A DNA stretch of 64,000 nt. Origin: Iris pallida (Eukaryota; Streptophyta; Magnoliopsida; Asparagales; Iridaceae). Numbering within the stretch: the first letter of the stretch is position 1; each line of letters begins with the position of its first letter. Below are positions 44,601 to 55,900 of this stretch, in pieces. A program made the translations under genes and the position numbers. The DNA is taken from assembly GCA_029216955.1 (NCBI GenBank), contig JANAVB010006998.1, forward strand, positions 2,647,192 through 2,711,191. The letters are read 5' to 3'. Under the pieces are notes generated by a model. That model ran no database searches. It worked only from the letters and a program-made list of their open reading frames with translations, and had not been told where the DNA came from.

Positions 44601-45656
44601 CTAGCACGCATGGCACTTCTTAGCATATTCAACAGCGTCAGCGGCCATGGTTGGCCAGTAGTAGCCCATGCATCGCAGTCGATCCTGCAACTTAGGACCA
44701 GGTTGATGGGCCTCGCAGGTTCCATCATGAGCTTCTCGAAGGGCTTCGGCTGCTTCTTCGTTAGGCAAACATCGAAGGAGAAGTCCATCGTAGGAGCGTC
44801 GGTACAGCATTTTAGTAGCCGTATCGTAGCAGAATCGAAGAGAGCATCTTCTGACTGAGACGGCTTCTTTCGGGTCCTCTGGAAGAATTCCGTAGACAGC
44901 AAAGTCGATGAACGGGAATCTCCAATCTCGGACGTTAACACCGGCACCCGTTGACATTACGTGGGCCACTTGTGAGCGCAGGTTACTTTTAGGGCAGACT
45001 AAGTCTCGACCCACTACCGTTACGTAGTGTTGAGTTCCGAGGGGTGCCGCCAATGAGGCTGCGAGGCCAGCCAGAGCATCAACCTCCAGATTTTGTAGAC
45101 GAGGTACGTACTCGTTGAAGAACCCGGTGAAGGTTGAAATGATGTTCAATACAACTTCATGGTAGGGGATCAGATCTTCATGGCGAATCTCGTATTGCCC
45201 TCTGATCTGGTTTACGACGAGTTTTGAGTCACCATAGGCTTCCAGATGATTTACCCCCAGCTGTTGCGCCAGCTGGAGTCCCATAATGAGCGCGTTGTAC
45301 TCGGCAACGTTGTTGGAGCATGGCTTCGAAAGGGGGTAAGCACGCTGGATGACCAGCTGATCGGGGGAGACTAATACCACCCCCACTCCTGCAACAATTT
45401 GGCCTTTGGGGCCTGTTCTTGAAGTGCCATCGAAAAATATCCGCCAGATGGAGCCTTCTTCGATGACGTTTGATTCTTGGACCTCATCCAGGATGTCTTC
45501 ATAGAGTCTTGAGGACTCTGGGATGGGGTGTGCAGCTAAAAAGTCGGCCAGAGCTTGACCTTTAACAGCTTTTTGCGGAACGAACACCATATTGTATGGT
45601 GTTAGTAAGATTGCCCATGTGGTTAGCCGGGAGTTCAGTGATCCTGGCTTCGTCAT
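44601..45656 (-). pseudogene. Element E archaeal-type RNase H and integrase zinc finger
   Basis: The second RNase H has FFDGTSRTG, NNVAEYNALIMGLQL and GDSKLVVNQIRG, aligned closely with the start of the element A pol. The zinc finger (AHDGTCEAH, CHAC) follows. TGA upstream and TAG downstream isolate this piece, but all pieces from protease to integrase share a single frame. Confidence 0.9.
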
Positions 45657-46118
45657 GAGGACCCTGAGTGGATTGACTCAGGAAATGACATGAATTGTCT
45701 GCCCTGAGACATAATGTCGAGTCTTTTGGATGGCAAATACCAAAGCCAAGCACTCTTTCTCAACGGGGTTGTACCGGTGTTCGGCCCCGATCAGAGTTCG
45801 ACTGAGGTAGTAGATTGCTTGCTCATAGCCTGTATCGCTATTCTGAGCCTGCAGAGCGCCGAGGGAGTGATCCATGGCTCGGACGTAGAGGAGGAACGGT
45901 TTGCCTTTGAGTCAGATCTTCAAAGGTGCGTCGGGGGTGATCTCAGGCTCCATGTCCGGCCCTGCTGCCGTTTCTGCTTCGTCGTCAGCATCATTGGCTT
46001 CCTCCTCGTCAGGTGACTTATATAAGTCGGCATCGGTGAAGTAGGCTTCAATCCCTTTGAAAGGGTCGATGTCCGCAAACTCTGTATGGATGACGTTGTT
46101 GGTGGACCCATACTTCAT
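45657..46118 (-). pseudogene. Element E RNase H fused to the end of the protease region; RT missing
   Basis: The piece reads acidic post-protease sequence (DADLYKSPDEEEANDAD... PEITPDAPLKI), a TGA, then directly GKPFLLYVRAMDHSLGALQAQ and YYLSRTLIGAEHRYNPVEKECLAL, which is the first RNase H. The whole RT core, with its YxDD/FxDD box, is absent between them. Frame is kept across the join. Confidence 0.85.
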
Positions 46119-46121
46119 ACA

Positions 46122-47361
46122 TTAGTAGAGCGTAGATGGCACCACCATGTACTCGTGCAGCCATGGGCGACCTAACAGAATATTGTAGTTGACTTCAGCG
46201 TCCACGACATAACAAGTGACCTCGGTTCTGAGGTTAGCTATGTCGCACTTTAGTCGTATTTTGCCCAGTGGTTCGCTTTTGCTGGCGTTGAAACCACTAA
46301 TTGTTGTGTTGGAGGACGCCAGTCGGTACATTGGGATCCCCAGTGTTGAGAGCAGCGTCTTCGGGATGATGCTGAGGGAAGACCCCGGATCGATCTGAAT
46401 CCGCTTCACCTCGACTGAATCGATGTACCCTGTATAATACAACGGCCTGTTGTGTCGATTGTGCTTGAGCAGCATGTCCTGTTGGATGAAGGTTATATTG
46501 GGGATAACCTTCTTCGCACAGTGACAGTACGTGCACACAGTCGGAAGATCTTCAGGCTGCTTGACCTGACTGAGGAAGGATTCAGCATCCTTTAGAGCTT
46601 CACCGAGAGCTTCTCCGGAGTCTTTGGAAAGACGAAGGAGCTCGAACAGCGATAGGCGGGCAGGAGTACTGGCCAATTGTCCCAGTATGTCAAAGTTGTG
46701 GGGCTTGGCTAGCCCCGAAGCATTCTCCTTTCGTAGAGGCCTGTCAAAGCGGGTCTCTATCTGCTTCTGCTTATTGGCTGCTGGGGGCTTAGACGGACCC
46801 TCGTCCTGGACAGCAGGGATGGCGCCCGGAGGCACCACCTCGACGGCAGCTTCGTCGGGTTGGGCATTCTGTTGTGAACGTGTCTGCACAGGAAGTGCCT
46901 CTTCCGCTGAAGAAGAGACCATGCGGCAAGACTTGATCTTCCTGCCTTTGGATTTGGAGATAGGGCGTACCTCCGGTTGAGTCACCTCGGAGACGAGATC
47001 AGGGTGAACCCATAGGATCTCTCCCCGAGATGTGGTGAGTGGGATGAGTCCACTCACGTTGTCACGGGTAGGTGGTAGGTTAACCACCTCCATTGTCGCC
47101 TTAGGGATGGGGACGACGCCATCTTGTGTTATAGTCGGCGGCAGGGTGCCAAACTGGAGTGACACCACGTTGGCTGACACCGTTTTCTCTTCGTAGTCGA
47201 TAGAGATTACATCCGCATTGATCATGCGCTGGATGTAATTCTTGAGGACATAGCAGTCCTTGGTTGGGTGTCCGATAAACCGATAATAGTGACAGTATCT
47301 CGGGTTGTCCACCTTCCCAATCTCGTCGGACGCTTCGGGTCCAGAAGCTTGATCTTGTCAC
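46122..47361 (-). pseudogene. Element E Gag end (zinc knuckle) and protease
   Basis: It begins with YCHYYRFIGHPTKDCYVLK, the Tat-type zinc knuckle. A linker and the aspartic protease follow (RIQIDPGSSLSIIP, then NILLGRPWLHEY). The protease loop has Asp-Pro-Gly. It ends at a TAA where related proteins have Gln (TLHQ-type). The gag body upstream is in another frame, so a frameshift lies near 47340-47363. Confidence 0.85.
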
Positions 47362-47362
47362 C

Positions 47363-48517
47363 CTACTTCAGTATCTTAAAGAGTTGCAGGGTGTCTTCAT
47401 CGTTGAACGAATAAACCTCCTTCGGCCTTGGTGCAAGTGGAGGCTTCTGGGTAGGTACTGACGCCCCTTTTGAGGCATTGACAGTCAATACCTGTTTCCC
47501 CTTTGTTTCTCGTCCGGGGTTGTTGGTGGCAGGCCGTTTCCCCTTGTCCTCAAAGACAGGAAAACTGACTCCCAGAAGACGAGCATTGGCTGCCTTCTTC
47601 TCTGCGACTTCTGCTTCAATGATCAAGGAGCTCCAGTCGGGAGGAGGAGTAGAGTTGAGCCAGAGCTTGACTGCAGGCAGCATGTTCATACTGCAAGAGG
47701 AAAGGAGTGCATGTTCTGGCATGCCTGGGGCAGTCTGAAGCAGGCCTGTCGGAAGCGTTCGATGAACACTCGAACTGTTTCCTTCTCCTTCTGGCGTATC
47801 TCTATAAGGGATGACATTGTCATGTCCTTCCCGCTGTCGTAGAAACAGTCGAAAAAGAGGCGCGTCAGGTCGTCGATGGAAGCTATTGAATTGGTCGAAG
47901 AGGCTGCAGTACCAGTCGTACGCCACTCCTTTCAGTGCCCCAATAAATATGCTGGTGAGTAGCGCGTCCTCCTTCGGAAGATGTCCCGTCTGAGACTGAA
48001 AGTACGTCAAATAGCGACGCGGAGAGTCCTTCCCGTCGTATGGCGTCAGTGTTTGTGGTTTATACTTTGGAGGATAAACCACCTTGTTCCACTCGAGGGG
48101 ATAAGGCTGGGGGATGCCCATTTTCTGGCGCTCCTCTTGTCTCGTCTTGGACTCAAAGCGCTCGCGCAGGTCCCTGATCATCTCGACCACGTATTCCGTG
48201 GAGCTGGGAGTCGGGGAAGGTGGTACCACCGGATGTTGAGCATTTGAGGGCTCCGACGTTCGAGGTGCTTCTCGACGATCTGCGTCCGTGGATACCCGTT
48301 GAAGGGGTATACTCGACTCTCCATTGACCCCTGGATCGGGACCGGTAGTAGGTGTCCTGGTCAAAGCTGATCGTATCTCAAACACTGCTTGAGTCAGTGT
48401 TTGTATGGAGGCAGAGAGGGTTTTGAGTCCTCCCTCCAGGGTATCTATGCGCTGGACGAGGTCTGTTGGCGGCGCATCAGACTCGATATCAGCCCCAGTC
48501 ATATTTACTGTCATCAC
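47363..48517 (-). pseudogene. Element E Gag
   Basis: The N-terminus is a coiled-coil-like segment and Pro/Ser-rich linker, then the capsid-like domain (TLTPYDGKDSPRRYLTYFQSQ, LTSIFIGALKGVAYDWYCSL). The stretch after LFDQFNSF is in the wrong frame for about 30 codons (about 47790-47880), so two compensating indels are likely. Confidence 0.83.
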
Positions 48518-48716
48518 GTAGCCGGGAGTGGATGGATGGGTTTAGGCTTCACTCTCGGCCTCACTCTCTTGTGGGGAAGTTGCCTCTCCTGGAGCCTCGT
48601 CTTGGCTACCCCCGGCTATGTTCGGGAGAACATTCAGCATGGGCGCATCTGCAAGGGCCTAATTACCCTCAGCTCCGTCTTGAAGGGCCTCTTCGTCTCC
48701 GGACGCAGATGCTAGA

Positions 48717-49463
48717 CTACCCCCAGCTATGTTCTGGGGGGATATCTTCGTCTTCAGGGGCTTCTGGGAGGCTGACTTCGCCTCGAGGATCTGCTTCAGG
48801 TGTGCTTTGGACACACTCGTCTTCGAAAGGAGGCTCGACCAGGGTCTGACTACCCCCAGCTTCCTTCAGGAACTTCTTCCTCCCTCGAGTGCCTTCGAAC
48901 ACTCCGGAGGACGAGACAGCTATCTTGGTTTTCCTCGGCTGGCTTTTAGACAAGGAAGAGGAACTGCCAGTCGCCTTTCGGACTGACGAGGAGTTGGAGA
49001 TCACGTTGCATGAAGCAACCGTGGGTTCTTCTTCTGTTGACAACTTCTTCCCGAGGCGACGTCGGAGGGGTGTCGATGATTGCAGCCGTTGGAACACCGA
49101 CTGCCTTGGTAGGACTGCCGCATTGCAATAGTAGTTGATGGTGACCACATCACAAGTATGCCCCGTGAGAGGCGCATCGTGCTTGTCAGTCGACTCCCCT
49201 AATCGACGCTTGTGAGTGATTATGTTACGCAGATCGTTGGAGGAGAGTGCCACCTTTGCATCCCCTTCAGGCACATGGCAAGGCCAAGCGCCGGGGTGGT
49301 CAAGTGAGTGCTGCGCCCCCTGATCTAATACCAAACAGGCATCCCGATCAATGGTGGGGAAACTACAGCATTTGGAGTGACTTGAACGGACCTCAAACGC
49401 ACAACTAGAGGAGGCGCGGGAGTTTAAGCCACTGGACTTGCTTTGCTCGACTTGTTTGTGCAC
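48717..49463 (-). pseudogene. Element E ORF1, second part
   Basis: This is a 248-codon Ser/Lys/Glu-rich ORF between ORF1 part one and gag, in a different frame from part one. It has no recognised domain. It ends acidic (DEDIPPEHSWG). It may be the C-terminal part of ORF1 after a frameshift. Confidence 0.55.
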
Positions 49464-49495
49464 GTAGTAGATGCGCCCAAGTAAGACAAGGACTT

Positions 49496-50170
49496 TTAAG
49501 GTCGGCTCGTTATCGGTACCGCAGCACTCGAGTCGACCTTGTACAACTTACCATCAGCAGCGCGCATGATTGTGAGCGTATGCTTCTGGCTTGTTGCTGG
49601 CATAGCACGTTTGGGGCGTATGACCCGTGCTGTCTTGGATTTCTTCGTACCAGACCGCTGGGGCGCATAGTACTCAGAATCTAAATTCTCCTCGCCACTA
49701 CAGCGAGTGAGTCTGTCAAAGATAGAGACCTTCTGTGGCGCAACAGAGATGATGCGCGGGGCATTGGCTGCGCCCCTGCTCCGTCGATGCATCTTCCTCG
49801 CCTGAGAGGGAGATGGCTGGGGTACGTGGTTAGCCGCACGTTTTCCCGAGAGATGCGCTGCACCATCGGGCGTATCTTGGTTGCTGAGGACGTCAGCAGG
49901 AAGGGAAGGCTGGATTGGCACATCCCCTTCGGTGGTGGTGCCCGAGGCGTCGACCTTGTGCACCCAGACTCGACGGGTCTTCTTCGGCTTCGACAGTCGC
50001 TTCGAAGGACTCGCACTTCCTTTAGAGATGAACTCCTCATACGCCTGTTGATTGAGGCGTACGACCAGCATCTTATGGTAGGAGCCCACCTTCACATCGT
50101 CGGATTGCGACACGGCTTTCTCGGTGGAGGAGAAAGAGGTCCCCAACAGAGTCGCCAGCTTGTTTGCCAT
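49496..50170 (-). CDS. Element E ORF1 (upstream of gag), starting inside the LTR
   Basis: The 224-codon ORF begins with ATG at 50170-50168, ten bases inside the 5' LTR end. It is translated straight through the LTR edge and the primer-binding site (the latter reads Leu-Ala-Thr-Leu-Leu-Gly). The rest is basic and Ser/Pro-rich (SKPKKTRRVWVHKV, ARKMHRRSRG). An ORF1 of unknown function before gag is known in Ogre elements. The same ATG position occurs at the LTR end of element A. Confidence 0.65.
   Translation of the reverse strand: MANKLATLLGTSFSSTEKAVSQSDDVKVGSYHKMLVVRLNQQAYEEFISKGSASPSKRLSKPKKTRRVWVHKVDASGTTTEGDVPIQPSLPADVLSNQDTPDGAAHLSGKRAANHVPQPSPSQARKMHRRSRGAANAPRIISVAPQKVSIFDRLTRCSGEENLDSEYYAPQRSGTKKSKTARVIRPKRAMPATSQKHTLTIMRAADGKLYKVDSSAAVPITSRP
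50139..50157 (-). promoter_or_regulatory. Primer-binding site of element E
   Basis: The minus strand, three bases after the LTR end, reads TGGCGACTCTGTTGGGGAC. This type is reported as tRNA-Arg-like for Ogre/Tat elements; I could not check it against a tRNA set. Confidence 0.65.
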
Positions 50171-52391
50171 TAAAATTCTTTGATTGCAAATTTCAATACA
50201 AACAGAACAGTGTTACAATATAGGACTTAGACGTAGTCCTAGGAGTACACTTTTGTTTAATCTGGGTCCCTTGTGCCGATGGAGTGAATGGTAATGCGTT
50301 GACTCCGTTGACGATCTGACGACGGTTATCGGTTCTCTGAAGGTCTGGATTACTCTGGGTGTTGGAGCTTGCTGAGAGGAGGAAGACGTTGAGTGTCTGT
50401 ATCTGCCTCTCTGTTGGTGCGAAGTCTCTGTCTTTTCGTTGTAGGTAGGTATGTGTGTACGTAGGTATGGAAAAAGGAAATGGTCCCTCTCTTTATATAG
50501 TCTGCTGGCTGGCTGCTCATGCGCGCATGTAGGATACGCCTGTTACGCGGGGATGCCACGTGTTGATTGCTGATGGAGGCGTATGGACGATGTGCCCTGA
50601 TCGAGGGGTTGACTTCTTCATGTTGCTGTTGTGAGCCGGCACGTAGCAGAGAAGAAGATCTTTCTGTTGCTGAGATCTTGGGTGAGTCGAGTCAAAGGAC
50701 GCGTGTCATCGACTCATGGCTCAGAGATCTCTGATTTGGTGGGGAATGATCTGGTAGGATGCGCCTAGGATTTGGCGTATAAGGAGGCTTTGGCTCGTAA
50801 CTTTTAGGAGTTACGAACCATTCGGGAAATATGGCTTTTGAGGCGCATACGAGGCTTCAGAAGTGACTTAACTCATGTCTTTCGAGATCAGAGAGCAGTC
50901 TGAGGCGCACAGCTTTTGAGGCGTATGCAGAGTTTTAACAGTGACTTTCCTTCTGTCTTTAGGGATCAGTGAAAAGTCTGAGGCGCACAGCTTTCGAGGC
51001 ATATGCAGATTTGGGCGCATGGCCGCGGTGGCGCATGCGAGATGGTTGGATGGCCACGTGACAGTAGCCGTCGGAGGAAAGTAATGATGATGCTGACGTT
51101 GGCGATGCTTCATCTTCTAAAAAAGCTGTCAACTGTTCAGACTTCGGGAGGCGTGCTGCCAACTCTGTCAGTTCAGCATTTAATGTCTGTGACATTCGAT
51201 GGACAGCTGAGTGGGCACGTCGGTTGGCATTCCACTAGGCGTATAGGGACGCATGGGGGCGCATCCCTGTGATGTGCTTGGTACTGGAAGACGCATCTGT
51301 GAGATGCACGGTCTGGCCGGCGCATCTACTTTGTGACACGTCTTTAATGGTACGACTGTTACGATCTTCGAGTGCTTTAAATAGCTATTTTGACTAAGCT
51401 GAATTCGAAGCGTCCGGTTCATCCATTTAATGCAAATTTATTGCACGAAATTCGGAGAGCCGTCCACTTGGCGTATGGGTTTGATTTGCCCGGCCTATAA
51501 ACAGTGGCATGTAGAGAAGGTTTGCTCCTCGTTCTCTTACATCTTTCTGACATGAACTTGTGTATTCGAATGCATTCTGTTGACGAGATGCTCCCAAGGG
51601 TGAAGATGCGACGCAGTGTCTTCGTTGATGCACTTGAAGGTGACTGTTACATCCAAAAGTCGGAGTCGAGGGCTTTCGAGGCAGGTGGAAGGTGCCTGTT
51701 GCATCCAAAGATAGGGTTGCTCGGGCCTCGTCTTCGTTGTGAGAAAGAGCCATAGATCGGAATTGTGGTACTGCTGCTTTGGTGGCCCTTTCTTCCTTCA
51801 AAATGGGTGTAGCCCATTCTGGTTGTGTTGAAAGCTGCTCCTTTGGCCGCGGTTTCGATCACGGTCTTCCTTGGTGTTTGGAGGCTCTTTCGAAGCCTCC
51901 CCTGACCACAGGTTGGCTTGTGGTTCTTTTCCCTTCCTTTGCTAGAGGGTTGATTGCCACCCTCGTACTACTCAATAAATGCTTCATTAGTCGAAACTTT
52001 TTGACGGCGGTGAGCCTGGCTGGAAGAGCGGCACATAACTGGGCTGCTGAAGGGATGCACATAACTGGGATGCACATAACTGAGCTGCTGAAAAGGATGC
52101 GCCTTGCTGAGGACGCATAGTGGGATGCGCCTGACTGAGGACGCATGTTGATTGCTGCGCTTATTTGGGGGAGCATGTTGGCTGCTGGCTGTAGACTTAG
52201 GATCTTTTCTTTGCAGAAATTCTCCTTTGTACAGTCTTTCTTAGACATGTAATAGACTTTTATATGTTAAATAAAAAGTCCTCTTTCAATGTCTATATTT
52301 GTTGCTTTTTGCTGTGAAGTACTTTGTCCAAGCTTTGGCGCATGTAGTCTGGCGCATAGAGTTTCTGGTTCTGAAATTCCATGCTTCTACA
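50161..52391 (-). repeat. 5' LTR of element E (2231 bp)
   Basis: Same ends as 36495-38724. The likely sense TATA box is TATATAAA at 50492-50499 on the minus strand. GCGCATG-type motifs are dense here too, and continue into the adjoining ORF1 region (for example near 49560, 49616 and 49662). Confidence 0.95.
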
Positions 52392-52466
52392 TGCACCACA
52401 ACGGGTCACCATTATGTCATGTTACTTGTCATGTTCTTGTCTGGAGTACGCCACGACGGGCCACTA
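52392..52466 (-). repeat. Element H 5' LTR, middle piece
   Basis: A 75-bp sliver (TGCACCACAACGGGTC... GGGCCACTA) matching the B LTR near 11220-11300 in style (GAGTACGCC, GGGCCA). It lies between E and G. Confidence 0.75.
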
Positions 52467-52910
52467 ACTACACCAAATCAGGGCTTTTACGGCCCGCAAT
52501 TTGTGCCATAAAATTAATTTTACAGCTTACAAGGTCGTGCCGTAAAAGCTCCAGCCGTAAAAGGGTACGAGTAGTTACGGCGTGCAAAATTAGGCCGTAA
52601 CTTAGATAAATGCATGCCATAAATGAAGTTGTTGGGAAACTTTGGATCTTATTTACGGCAAAAAAGTAGGCCGTAAATACTAAACTTCTATGACTCGAAG
52701 TGAGGTCCGTTAAAGCATTCAATTTCTTCAGTTTATGGCATACATAGCAAGCCGTGAATACTTAAAACGAAAACATACAATCTCACATTAATAGCCCAAT
52801 AAATGCGGGTCATAAATAGTGTTTATGACTCAAAATGACAGCTGTTAAAGGGTTAATGAGTTTCATTTTGTGGCTCGCAAGGCGTGCCGTAATTATGGTT
52901 TTTTTAAATA
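52467..52910. repeat. Left terminal and subterminal repeats of element G
   Basis: After the terminal inverted repeat, motifs such as TTACGGCCCGCA, GTGCCGTAAAAG, AGCCGTAAAAG, TTACGGCGTGC and GGCCGTAA recur up to about 52890, with the spacing and both orientations expected of transposase-binding arrays. Confidence 0.7.
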
Positions 52911-55900
52911 AAAAATTAAATCCACATTTGAATAGCTAGGGATATAAATTAATCAACCAAAATCAAATATGACTATAATCTGGTTCTCACAGTATTTCTA
53001 TCAGAAATCAAGCTAATTGCACAAGAGTATTTTCTTCCAACAAGTTGGACTAAATCCACAAACATTAATAAGTTGACACAACATGATAGAATCTTAACAC
53101 AAAGCAGAAGTGTTTAAACAAGATTTTTAATATCAAAGTCAATTTCTTACTACAAGACTGAAACCTTTAAGCTCAAATCAAAAGTTACTCTCTTACTACA
53201 AAAGCAGAAGTCACTTTCTCACTACAGTGGGCTTCAAAGATTTCCAAGTCTTTAATACACAAACTCATTTTCTAGAAGCATGCTTCCCCTCTACTTTAAG
53301 CTTTGCCTGAGTAAAAATAGAAACAATATTAACACAAACTATAGTGAAAAAAGAGCCAGCTATGGTTCCAAAGTAAAACCTTAGCTACTACGGTAACGAG
53401 TAAACACAATAATAGCCAATAAACATAAGCATGCAAGAGAAACTGCCAATGCAGTGTATAAATTATTTTAGTCATAGGTCAAGGTATTGAACCTGGTTTG
53501 GACCGAACAAATTTCAATTCAGCAGTGGTGAAGGTTTAATCTCAGGCGTCCCCGCAATTGAGATGACATGGTACCTATTACAGTGCTCAAACACGTCATG
53601 AACTGATGATGATATGAACTGAGTGAGAAAACCTTAATATAACACTAGCACATATGACGACATGTTGCTATTTGTGATGGTTTAACACTTCACAAATGGA
53701 AGTTGTAGGGAAGCAGTGTGTATTTAACACCATCCGCAACTGCTTTCAAAAGAATCCAAGACTTCAACTAAGAAACAAAGAGAAGTGGCAATTGAAGAGC
53801 ATGGAACATTTGAAGCAACTCAATAAGCGAAGAAACTACTTGACAGAAATGACTTGTAGTATTATATGAGGAATGTTCACATGAAGACACAAATGAAATG
53901 ATCTTAAAATACTTGAAATGCTGAAAAAGGAACATAAGTTGTTCGGTTCGAAAGTAAAGGTAGAATTATTTGTGAAATTTGAACACTCAGGATAGATGTG
54001 CCCAATAGTATACAGTCCGACAATAAAGCACTTGCAAACTAAAACTAAAAGTCTCACAAGCAACACTAATGGCCCAGTATCCGTAAAATTGTTTATGGAG
54101 ATTGGTTAAGCTGAAACCTTTACATCCAACAAAGAAAGTGCTTGTGAACTGAAACTAAACAGGCTACAGGAACAAGAAACACCAAACTTATATATCATGT
54201 AGTTTAATATTTTTATCCTTCAGTTCACATCTTAATATGATTGATTCCTTTGATATTCGCCGGACACTTGAGAGTAATGCCAAGAGGTCGATCCCAGTGA
54301 ATCGAACATGGTTTGGACCGGACAGGACTAGTCCAGGTCCAATGCCAACAACAATAATTGAGGTAAGATGACAGAAACGAAACATTGATGCTAAACTATA
54401 TGAATGAATCAAAAGTTCCTAAACTATAAGAATAACAAAAGAAAACACAAAAAAAGAAGCTTATACTAAAGATATTAGAATGCCCAAATATCTGTCAACA
54501 CTATAATCAAAATCAACGTATATATATGTACTACAAGATGTAAGAAAACTACCTAAAGTTGAACTTTTTAATTCATGAGACATCAAGTCAAGGCCTAATA
54601 AATGAACATATTCAAAAATATTTTAAAAATTGTAAGGAAAACAGGGAAAAAAACATGTGCACAATAAAGAAAGGGAAGAGATCTGGTAAGAATAATAACT
54701 TCAAGATAACAAAGATTAAATTCATTTATTCCAATCGTTTTGTTCTAAATGTTTTGCTAGCTAGAAACATAGAACTGTTAAATTTAACAGGTGAACAAAG
54801 CCTAATCCTGCAAATATTGGAAAACACAAAGGTACAAACAACCGAAAAAACTTCCTCAGTCTAATATAAAATTTTTGCTGCAATTCAATGCCAAAATTAT
54901 GCAATTGGATACCATCATTATTACTCAAGAACACAAGAACATGACCTAGGATAACTCGAGCAATCCTCACAAGTTTCCTTTAGACTACACTAGATCCTTA
55001 TGGAAATATCGGTTGTTCACTTCATTTGTTTGTAACCGCAGCAGAGAATATAAGTTATAAAAACAAGCAAAAAAAATTTCATCGAATGCTAATAGAGTTA
55101 ACAGTATATGAAGATTAAAAAGAGGAAGCTGAGTGATTCCATTTTACAAACCCAGGGGAAGAGTCAGTTTTGCAACCTTTTATCTTGTTTGCAATTACCT
55201 GAAGAACCATAAAAATGGACATCACTGAATGGTAGTACAGGAATAGTAAGAAGATTAGCACTAAACACGTTGCACAAACCATGAAAACAAAAGTCAAAAT
55301 ATTGTTTAAAATAGGTAAATCAAAAGAAAATCACATAATATATCCTCCTTTTTTAAGAAATCTATATGACATTCTACAAGGATGAACAAACTTTATCTAT
55401 TAAAATTTCTAGTAGTTTCTCTTCGGTATTTTCTGTTCATGAAGAAAACTTTAGTTATTATTGAAATGAGAGAAGTGCAACACTTGTTAACTGACTAGTA
55501 ACACATAAAAGAAATTACCAAAAATACCTCCTCTCTTCCCTTTTCCACCAAGAAATAGATACTCAACACCAGTCTTTCTCCATATTTCTCACTTGGTTGG
55601 TATGGAGTATCCAATCGTTTGTCTTCAAAATTTCTGGCTGATGGTTTTCTTTTTAAAGGTGGACGTTTGATCATTTTCTATTTACACAAACAATATAGAG
55701 GTCAATGATGTGTTATATGTTATACTTTCTTTTTAAGTATAATTTAGAGGTTCTGGTAATGTGTATATAACTACTCAGATTGCTAAGGACATAAATATGC
55801 TTGATGTACTTAAATACAATCTTTTATTGACATATCTACTATCATATTTTACTATGTTGTCGTCAGTTATTTCTAACGCTTAAAAATGTTATCTTTATCA

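Larger units (their letters stand above)
36495..52391 (-). mobile_element. Element E: Tat/Ogre-like Ty3/gypsy retrotransposon (15.9 kb), RT deleted
   Basis: Two LTRs (36495-38724 and 50161-52391, 2230 and 2231 bp) begin TGTTTGC and end CTTCTACA on the plus strand. A perfect 5-bp duplication TGCAC (36490-36494, 52392-52396) flanks them. On the minus strand run ORF1, gag, protease, RNase H, a second archaeal-type RNase H and integrase. On the plus strand, between integrase and 3' LTR, is a spliced antisense gene. An extra ORF upstream of gag is a mark of Ogre-type Tat elements. The RT core is absent, so E cannot be autonomous. Confidence 0.95.
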
